In this document: positions 1-4,693 of the stretch, piece by piece | Layout of the letters: each line of letters opens with the position of its first letter | Numbering within the stretch: the stretch's first letter is position 1 | Source: an uncultured beta proteobacterium | GTDB lineage: Bacteria > Pseudomonadota > Gammaproteobacteria > Burkholderiales > SG8-39 | DNA: 6,164 bases | NCBI GenBank assembly: GCA_902826155.1 | Contig: CADEDU010000166.1 | Coordinates: forward strand, 1-6,164 | Direction of reading: 5' to 3' | Notes under the pieces: model-generated | The model's input: the letters and a program-made list of their open reading frames with translations, nothing else | What the model was told of the DNA's origin: nothing | The model's database searches: none | Position numbers and translations under genes: made by a program

Positions 1-1
1 C

Positions 2-592
2 CTGCTCAGCAGCGAAGCGTGGCAGCGCCTGCCGGAGGCGATGCGTGAGCGATTCGCGGAGAGCGCACCGGATGTCACGTACGCGGGCGCATTCGAACTC
101 GTGCGCGCCAGCCAGCTCGGACGCGCGTTCGCGTGGTTGGAAACGCTGGTCGGCACGCCCGTCGTACCACGCAGTGGCGAGAACGTGCAGACAAGTGTCC
201 GCGTGCGCGCGACCCGCGACGGAGTCGCCTGGCATCGCAACTACCTCTGGGCCGATGGCGCTCGCCACGAAGTGACGTCCACCAAGGTGGTCGCCGGCGG
301 CGAACTCATCGAGAAGCTGCCCGCGCGGCTGAACATGCTGCTCACCGTGACGGAGGAAGGCGGGGTGCTCGTATTCACCAGCCGCGGCTATTATTTCGAT
401 CTGTCGCCGGGCGACTTCGGCGTCGGCTTGCGGCTCCCCCTGCCCGCCTTCTTCTCTCCCGGCACGACGCGCGTCGAGCACATCGACCTCGGGCACGGGT
501 GGTTTCGCTTCACGATGATCGTCATGCATCCATGGTTCGGAGAGATGTTCTTCCAGACCGGCCGCTTCTGCATGACGGAGGATTTGCCATGA
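2..592 (+). CDS. DUF4166 domain protein, 3' part (start lies before the window)
   Basis: This reading frame is open from base 2 to the TGA at 590-592, giving about 196 residues, so the gene is cut by the window edge. An ATG at 41 is in frame, but the codons before it read LLSSEAWQRLPEAM, which resembles the 'W..LP..vr..F' opening of DUF4166 domains. The ATG is therefore probably internal. Other family-like features are the GTP motif after a 'LVG' stretch, the central 'W.R.' strand (VAWHRNYLW), and the C-terminal run around HGWFRFTMIVMHPWFGEMFFQTGRF. I see no membrane segment or catalytic motif, and the biochemical role of DUF4166 is unknown to me. The domain occurs alone or fused to dehydrogenase-like or DoxX-like modules, so the missing N-terminus could hold another domain. 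The 4-bp overlap with the next gene indicates translational coupling. The family call comes from memory of the sequence pattern, not from a search. Confidence 0.75.
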   Translation: MLSSEAWQRLPEAMRERFAESAPDVTYAGAFELVRASQLGRAFAWLETLVGTPVVPRSGENVQTSVRVRATRDGVAWHRNYLWADGARHEVTSTKVVAGGELIEKLPARLNMLLTVTEEGGVLVFTSRGYYFDLSPGDFGVGLRLPLPAFFSPGTTRVEHIDLGHGWFRFTMIVMHPWFGEMFFQTGRFCMTEDLP

Positions 593-1503
593 ATGTTCGC
601 GGCGTGTTGCTCACCGGTGGCACCGGCTTCATCGGCGGCCACGCGATCCGCGCGTTCCGGTCGCGCGGCGTCGCAGTCTGGGTCTGGAGTCGGGACGCCG
701 CGCGCGCGCAGCGGCGGCTTCCCGGCGTGCACGCCGTCGCGGCGTTGAGCGAGATTCCTGCGGACGCGCCGATCGACGCGATCGTGAACCTCGCGGGCGC
801 CGCCGCCATCGGCCCGCCGTGGACCGCGGCGCGACGTCGCGTGCTCGTGGACAGCCGCGTGAAGACGACCGAGGCGGTGATCGCCTGGTGCGCCTCCCGC
901 GCCACGCGCCCCGCGGTGCTCGTGAGCGCCAGCGCGATCGGCTATTACGGACCCGGCGACGACGCGTGGTTCGACGAACGCTCGCCGCCCCAGGCGATGT
1001 TCCAGTCGCAGCTCTGCGTGGCGCGCGAAGCCGCGACTCACCCGGCCGAAGCGCTCGGCATCCGCGTGGTCAACCTGCGCATCGGGCTCGTGCTGGGCTC
1101 GGACGGCGGAATCCTCCGCCAGCTCGCGCTCGCCGCGCGACTCGGCGGCGCCGCGGTCATCGGCGACGGACGGCAGTGGATGTCGTGGATCCACATCGAC
1201 GACCTGCTGCGGATCGTCGATCGGGTGATCGGGGAGTCGTCGTGGAGCGGCGCCGTGAACGCCGTTGGCCCGCACCCCGTGAGGCAGCGGGAGTTCCAGC
1301 AGGCGCTGACACGGGCGCTGCATCGCCCGTTGCTGCTGCGGATACCCGCGGCGCTACTGCGTCTCTCGCTCGGCGAGATGGCCGAGCTGCTCGTGAAGGG
1401 TCAGCGTGTCGCGCCGCGGCGCCTGGCCGACGCCGGGTTCACCTTTGCGCACCCGGACCTCGACGGCGCGCTGCGTCATCTGGTGCAGTGGGGACAGGCT
1501 TGA
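589..1503 (+). CDS. TIGR01777 family NAD(P)-dependent epimerase (YfcH-like, SDR superfamily with DUF1731 C-terminus)
   Basis: This is a 304-residue cytosolic protein of the extended short-chain dehydrogenase/epimerase superfamily. The nucleotide-binding loop GGTGFIG is at residues 10-16 right after the first beta strand. NLAGAA (67-72) is the second conserved strand turn, and SASAIGYYG (113-121) is the family version of the active-site segment. WMSWIHIDDL (197-206) and NAVGPHPV (224-231) are also typical. The end, LGEMAELLVKGQRVAPRRL followed by AGF.F.HPDL, matches the DUF1731 domain that defines TIGR01777. The substrate of this family is not established. The start is the ATG at 589, inside the ATGA overlap with the DUF4166 gene. 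It puts the GGTGFIG loop at the usual distance from the N-terminus, whereas the frame open further upstream is out-of-phase coding. The last residues (WGQA) and the TGA stop are encoded by the first unit of the palindromic repeat array, so the natural C-terminus has been replaced or extended by a few residues. Confidence 0.92.
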   Translation: MNVRGVLLTGGTGFIGGHAIRAFRSRGVAVWVWSRDAARAQRRLPGVHAVAALSEIPADAPIDAIVNLAGAAAIGPPWTAARRRVLVDSRVKTTEAVIAWCASRATRPAVLVSASAIGYYGPGDDAWFDERSPPQAMFQSQLCVAREAATHPAEALGIRVVNLRIGLVLGSDGGILRQLALAARLGGAAVIGDGRQWMSWIHIDDLLRIVDRVIGESSWSGAVNAVGPHPVRQREFQQALTRALHRPLLLRIPAALLRLSLGEMAELLVKGQRVAPRRLADAGFTFAHPDLDGALRHLVQWGQA

Positions 1504-1575
1504 GCCTGTCCTGAGGTGTGGGGACAGGCTTAAGCCTGTCCTGAAGTGTGGGGACAGGCTTAAGCCTGTCCCCAC
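1488..1575. repeat. Tandem array of three 30-bp palindromic repeats
   Basis: Three copies with exact 30-bp spacing begin at 1488, 1518 and 1548. Each has the core GGACAGGCT, two bases, AGCCTGTCC; the cores are at 1492-1511, 1522-1541 and 1552-1571. Units 1 and 2 continue with TGARGT. They differ by two transitions, TTGAG versus TTAAG in the core and GAGGT versus GAAGT in the tail. Unit 3 is a perfect 28-bp palindrome (1548-1575) with arm GTGGGGACAGGCTT. The array overlaps the last 16 bases of the epimerase gene and ends 4 bp before the hss stop codon, so it fills the convergent junction. Every unit can form a long hairpin in either transcript, which would suit a two-way terminator or a 3'-end stabiliser. 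There is no U-tract after the stems, so classical intrinsic termination is not shown. The look is that of a dispersed REP-like or intergenic palindromic element, but dispersal cannot be judged from one locus. Confidence 0.95.
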
Positions 1576-1579
1576 CCGT

Positions 1580-2992
1580 TTACACGCGAACGTTCTTGAA
1601 CTGCCAGGGATCGGTCTTGTCGAGATCCTCGGGGAACAGCCGCTCGCGATCGTGCAGCGGCGTCCAGTCGGTGTAGGCGCCCGTCACGGTGCCGAGGTAC
1701 GGCATCGCGATCTGCAGATTGCGCTTGAAGTCCATCTCGTCCGGCTCGACGAGACCCGCATTCGGGTTCTCCATCGCCCAGATCATTCCCGACAGGCACG
1801 ACACGGTGACCTGCAGGCTCGTGGCATTGTTGTGCGGGCAGAGTTTGCGCGCTTCGTCGATCGAGAGCTGCGAGCCGAACCAGTACGCATTCTTCTTGTG
1901 ACCCGCGAGCAGCACGCCGAGCTCGTCGATGCCGCCGATGATCTCGTCCATGAGGATGCGCTGGCGGTCCTGCAGGTGCCAGTTGCGGCCCGCGAATTCG
2001 TGCACCGACACCACGGCGGAATCGCTCGGATGATAGGCGTAGTGACACGTGGGCCGGTACACGACCTCGGAACTCTGGCGCACCGATAGATAGTCTGCGA
2101 TCGAGATGGCCTCGCCGTGCGTGATCAGGAAGCCGTGGAAGTGCCCGGCCTTCGGCGTCCACGTGCGCACGCGCGTCGCCGCACCGGGCTGCATCAGGTA
2201 GATCGAAGAGCCGCTGCCGAAATCGTAGCGCTTGCCGTCGCGCGGGAAGTTCTTCTCGTGAGTGCCCCAGCCGAGCTCGGCCGGTTGCTGGCCTTCGCTC
2301 ACGAAGCCGTCCACCGACCACGTGTTGACGAATTCGTTGAACTCTTTCGGCTTCGCGGAGAGCTGCGTGTCGCGCTCGGCGATGTGGATGACCTTGATGC
2401 CGAGCTTGCGCGCGAGCTGGCCCCAATCGTCGCGCGTCTTCGGCGTACCCGCGTCGATGCCGGTGTCGCCGGCGACGTTGAGCAGCGCCTGCTTCACGAA
2501 GTGCGAGACGAGACCCGGGTTCGCGCCGTGCGTCAGCACCGCGGTCGGCGCGCGCGCGTTTTCCTTGCGCAGGCCGAGCGCCTCTTCGCGCAGCGCGTAG
2601 TTGGTGCGCTTCGCATGCGGGATGGTGACGTCGGTGTAGCCACCGGGCCAGGGTTCGATGCACGTGTCGAGGTACATGGCGCCCTTCGACCAGCAGAACT
2701 TGATCAACGCGATCGAGGAGACGTCGACGGACACGTTGAGCACGAAATCGCCGCGGCCAATGTACTTGTCGAGCTCGCGCTGGAAGTTGTCGCGCGTCAG
2801 CGTGACGTTCACGAACTTGATGCCGTACTCCGCCGCGACCTTTTTGCCGCGCTCGTCCGACGTGATGATCGTGATGCGTTCCTTCGGGATCCCGGTGTGG
2901 CGCAGCACCAGCGGCAGCGTGCCCTGTCCGATGCTGCCGCATCCGATGAAGACGATGCGCCCGGGAAACTCGACGTGCACTTTGTTATCCAT
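1580..2992 (-). CDS. hss: Homospermidine synthase (saccharopine dehydrogenase-like, bacterial type)
   Basis: This 470-residue enzyme matches the usual length of bacterial homospermidine synthase (EC 2.5.1.44). The enzyme joins two putrescines, or putrescine and spermidine, in an NAD-dependent reaction to give sym-homospermidine. The Rossmann loop GCGSIGQ is at residues 17-23. Residues I recall as active-site positions in the Blastochloris viridis enzyme line up here with a constant offset of four: D90, E113, N158 (in HGANPG), E206, W225 (in NTWS), E233 and H292. The substrate-binding tryptophan is therefore present. The C-terminal part carries HNNATSLQVTVS and W.MENPNAGLVEPDEMD, also typical. 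I chose the ATG at 2992 because it gives MDNKVHVEFPGRIVFIG, the usual short lead into the first strand. A GTG at 3001 would add three residues. No strong ribosome binding site precedes either. The gene is downstream of the GST gene on the same strand and converges on the epimerase gene. Confidence 0.95.
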   Translation of the reverse strand: MDNKVHVEFPGRIVFIGCGSIGQGTLPLVLRHTGIPKERITIITSDERGKKVAAEYGIKFVNVTLTRDNFQRELDKYIGRGDFVLNVSVDVSSIALIKFCWSKGAMYLDTCIEPWPGGYTDVTIPHAKRTNYALREEALGLRKENARAPTAVLTHGANPGLVSHFVKQALLNVAGDTGIDAGTPKTRDDWGQLARKLGIKVIHIAERDTQLSAKPKEFNEFVNTWSVDGFVSEGQQPAELGWGTHEKNFPRDGKRYDFGSGSSIYLMQPGAATRVRTWTPKAGHFHGFLITHGEAISIADYLSVRQSSEVVYRPTCHYAYHPSDSAVVSVHEFAGRNWHLQDRQRILMDEIIGGIDELGVLLAGHKKNAYWFGSQLSIDEARKLCPHNNATSLQVTVSCLSGMIWAMENPNAGLVEPDEMDFKRNLQIAMPYLGTVTGAYTDWTPLHDRERLFPEDLDKTDPWQFKNVRV

Positions 2993-2996
2993 TTTC

Positions 2997-3020
2997 CACA
3001 CCCGTCAAAAACAGGGCGTG
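2997..3020 (-). promoter_or_regulatory. Possible small stem-loop just before the hss start
   Basis: In the hss transcript direction, CACGCCC and GGGTGTG can pair over 7 bp with one G-U pair around a 10-base loop containing TTTTT. The stem ends 4 bases before the ATG at 2992 and covers the alternative GTG. It could limit ribosome access, or it could be chance; it is weak and unsupported by any comparison. Confidence 0.3.
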
Positions 3021-3030
3021 AGGGTACCAA

Positions 3031-3058
3031 CCCGCTGTGGTGGTTGCCACCGAGCGGG
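3031..3058 (-). other. Stem-loop between the GST and hss genes
   Basis: CCCGCT (3031-3036) pairs with AGCGGG (3053-3058), and the inner GGTGG (3039-3043) pairs with CCACC (3047-3051) around a 3-base loop, with a small asymmetric bulge between the two stems. It lies 11 bases past the GST stop. No T-run follows on the minus strand, so it is not a textbook terminator. It could slow transcription or act as a processing or stabilising element between two genes that may share a transcript. Confidence 0.5.
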
Positions 3059-3069
3059 GTGTCAGGCGG

Positions 3070-3747
3070 TCACTCTCTGGACGGTGCGTCGCGCCAGTGC
3101 GGCGGATAGGTGCGTTCGAAGCCCGGCAACGCTTCGACGCGCGTCAGCCAACGGCCCAGCGCCGGATAATTCGCTTCGACGGGCATGAAGCGCGACGAGA
3201 GCTCGCGCGCCTCCGGCCGCGCGAGCGCGCGCAGCAGCAATTTGATGCCCGGATAGATCATGTAGTCGGCGGCCCCGGGTTTGTCTCCCACGATCCAGTC
3301 ACCCTTGGAAAGGCGCATCTCGATCGTGCGCGCTTCACCCGCGGCCACGTGCATCGAGTACGTGACTTCGTCGGAGTTCGGATCGCCGCGACGCAGGAGA
3401 ATCGCGCGCGAAATGCGCATGACGTGTTCCTCGATGTACGCCTGGTACTCGCAGCACACGCGCATGATGACCGCGCCCTCTTCCGGCGAATCGCCGAACA
3501 GCGGTTTCGCGGGATACTTCCGGTCGAGGTAGTACATCACGGCGAGGGACTCGAAGACGACGTAGTCGCCGTCCTTCAGCGTCGGCACGCGACCGCGCGG
3601 ATTCATCGCCAGCATGTGCGGCGACTTGTGCTCCTGTACGTCCAGCGACAGCTCGTGGCTGTTGTAAGGCAAGCCCTTGTGTTCGAGCGCGAGCAGCACC
3701 CGCCACGAGTACGGACTGCCGCTGCCCCAGTAAACATCGATCGTCAT
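3070..3747 (-). CDS. Glutathione S-transferase family protein
   Basis: This is a 225-residue cytosolic protein with the two-domain GST layout. The N-terminal thioredoxin-like half opens with YWGSGSPYSWRV (residues 6-17), where a serine near position 11 or 14 would be the glutathione-activating residue. RVPTLKDGD (53-61) carries the cis-proline at 55, and ES (66-67) in FESLAVMYYLDRKYP is the glutathione gamma-glutamyl contact. The all-helical C-terminal half contains KPGAADYMIYP (156-166), with the aspartate 161 of the folding N-capping box. Bacterial GSTs of this size conjugate or reduce electrophiles and peroxides; the sequence does not show the substrate or exact class. The ATG at 3747 puts the first beta strand at residue 2, as usual. 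It has no Shine-Dalgarno sequence, but a TACAAT box lies 8 bases upstream, suggesting a leaderless transcript. The next gene on this strand is hss, 77 bp downstream. Confidence 0.92.
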   Translation of the reverse strand: MTIDVYWGSGSPYSWRVLLALEHKGLPYNSHELSLDVQEHKSPHMLAMNPRGRVPTLKDGDYVVFESLAVMYYLDRKYPAKPLFGDSPEEGAVIMRVCCEYQAYIEEHVMRISRAILLRRGDPNSDEVTYSMHVAAGEARTIEMRLSKGDWIVGDKPGAADYMIYPGIKLLLRALARPEARELSSRFMPVEANYPALGRWLTRVEALPGFERTYPPHWRDAPSRE

Positions 3748-3755
3748 CGTGCGCG

Positions 3756-3765
3756 ATTGTAAAAT
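3756..3765. promoter_or_regulatory. Overlapping divergent -10-like boxes between the GST and sseA genes
   Basis: The 10-bp stretch ATTGTAAAAT reads TAAAAT on the + strand (3760-3765) and TACAAT on the minus strand (3761-3756). Each matches the sigma-70 -10 consensus at five of six positions. The + box ends 5 bases before the sseA ATG at 3771, and the minus box ends 8 bases before the GST ATG at 3747. Transcription starting at the normal distance would begin at or next to each A of ATG, so both messages would be leaderless. This fits the lack of a Shine-Dalgarno sequence at either gene. No convincing -35 box is seen in either direction; both would fall inside the opposite gene. Confidence 0.5.
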
Positions 3766-3770
3766 GCGGC

Positions 3771-4619
3771 ATGCGCCCTTTCACCACATTAATCGACGCC
3801 GCCACGCTCGCGACTCTCGACGGCGATTTTCTCGTCTTCGATTGCCGCTTCGACATCACGAATGCGGGCTGGGGCGAGGCCGAATTCGCCGCCGCTCACC
3901 TGCCCGGCGCGCAGTACCTGCACCTCGATCGCGATCTCTCGAGCGCGATCACGCCTGAGAGCGGCCGGCATCCGCTGCCCGACCCCGACACGCTCGCGCG
4001 GCGGCTCGGCGCGCTCGGTGTGGGCTCGCGCTGTCAGATCGTCGCCTACGACCAGGCGAATGGCGCGCATGCCGCGCGCCTGTGGTGGCTCGCGCGCTGG
4101 ATCGGCCATGACGCGGTTGCCGTGCTGGACGGTGGGATCGCGGCGTGGCGCACCGCCGGACTGCCACTCACCGCGCAGGTGCGCAGCCCGCCCCCGCGCA
4201 CGCTCACGGCGCAGGTTCGCGAGGGTGCGTGGGTGGATTCGGCGCAGGTGGACGCGCTGCGGGCCCGCCCCGGCCACCTGGTCGTGGACGCGCGCGGCGC
4301 CGATCGCTTCGCCGGCCGCAACGAAACCATCGATCCGCTCGCAGGACACATCCCCGGCGCGCGCAATCATCCATTCCTGGCCAACCTGGGCACCGATGGA
4401 CGATTTCTGCCCGCGGACGAACTGCGCCGCCGCTGGGACGTGATGCTCGGATCGGTGCCGCCGGCCGGATTGGTCGCGATGTGCGGCTCGGGCGTGACGG
4501 CCTGCCACAACCTGCTCGCACTGGAACACGCCGGGCTCGCCGGCGGAAAGCTCTATGCCGGGTCGTGGAGCGAGTGGATCCGCGATCCGCGGCGCCCGGT
4601 GGCGACGGGGGGCCATTAG
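3771..4619 (+). CDS. sseA: 3-mercaptopyruvate sulfurtransferase (two-domain rhodanese)
   Basis: This 282-residue cytosolic enzyme has tandem rhodanese domains. The N-terminal one (about 1-135) is the usual inactive copy, with VFDCRFDI, HLPGAQYLHLDRDLS, VAYDQANGAHAARLWW and VLDGGIAAW. The C-terminal one (about 150-275) carries VVDARGADRFAGRNE, GHIPGARNHPF and the catalytic loop MCGSGVTACHN with active cysteine C238. CGSGVTA is the loop typical of 3-mercaptopyruvate sulfurtransferase (EC 2.8.1.2), whereas thiosulfate sulfurtransferases usually have CRKGVT. Arginines 179 and 183 are in the region that binds the substrate carboxylate. The length equals that of E. coli SseA (about 281). The enzyme moves sulfur from 3-mercaptopyruvate to a thiol or cyanide acceptor. 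The ATG at 3771 begins MRPFTTLIDA, close to the family start; no ribosome binding site precedes it, but a TAAAAT box does. It is divergent from the GST gene. A thiosulfate preference cannot be fully excluded. Confidence 0.93.
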   Translation: MRPFTTLIDAATLATLDGDFLVFDCRFDITNAGWGEAEFAAAHLPGAQYLHLDRDLSSAITPESGRHPLPDPDTLARRLGALGVGSRCQIVAYDQANGAHAARLWWLARWIGHDAVAVLDGGIAAWRTAGLPLTAQVRSPPPRTLTAQVREGAWVDSAQVDALRARPGHLVVDARGADRFAGRNETIDPLAGHIPGARNHPFLANLGTDGRFLPADELRRRWDVMLGSVPPAGLVAMCGSGVTACHNLLALEHAGLAGGKLYAGSWSEWIRDPRRPVATGGH

Positions 4620-4693
4620 ATCGACCGTCGGCGACATCGGAGGTGAACACCGACGTTTACTTGCAGACCCTATTTGATATCGTGCGCGCCAAA
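4620..4693 (+). promoter_or_regulatory. Leader region upstream of speA with an unattached strong Shine-Dalgarno sequence
   Basis: This is the 74-bp gap between the sseA stop and the chosen speA ATG. GGAGGTGA (4639-4646) is an ideal complement of the 16S 3' end, but no ATG, GTG or TTG lies 4-10 bases after it. The nearest start codons downstream are TTG 4661 and GTG 4682, both in frame with speA, and then ATG 4694, which is 47 bases away. CGTCGG (4626-4631) and CCGACG (4650-4655) can pair, placing GGAGGTGA in an 18-base loop. A more AT-rich patch, CTATTTGATAT (4670-4680), could hold a promoter element, but I cannot place a good -35/-10 pair. The speA frame stays open upstream through this gap. 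Confidence 0.45.

Noticed and set aside
133..588. Upstream extension of the epimerase frame to a GTG at 133
   Set aside because: The extension is Arg/Ala-rich and lies out of phase inside the DUF4166 gene. The family start at 589 has the dinucleotide-binding loop at the correct distance.
391..1323. Long minus-strand open frame (310 codons) across the DUF4166 and epimerase genes
   Set aside because: Its translation is rich in Arg, Ala, Gly and His with no recognisable domain, and it lies opposite two genes with clear family motifs. It is a GC-rich antisense shadow.
1488..1575. CRISPR array
   Set aside because: The 30-bp units are directly adjacent with no unique spacers, and each unit is itself a full palindrome.
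1548..1575. Classical rho-independent terminator
   Set aside because: The stem is excellent, but neither strand has a T-run after it, so I list it as a repeat with possible termination or stabilising roles.
1406..2089. Plus-strand open frame with a 10-residue peptide repeat (GDRLKPVLKC-like)
   Set aside because: The peptide repeat is just the 30-bp palindromes read in frame. The rest is antisense to hss and looks non-coding.
2117..3109. Long plus-strand open frame (330 codons) opposite hss
   Set aside because: It has low-complexity Arg/Ala/Val/Asp composition, no motif, and overlaps the start regions of real genes. The hss frame on the other strand has well-conserved residues throughout.
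3789..4637. Minus-strand open frame (282 codons) opposite sseA
   Set aside because: It has no recognisable domain, and sseA on the plus strand has both rhodanese domains and the catalytic loop intact.
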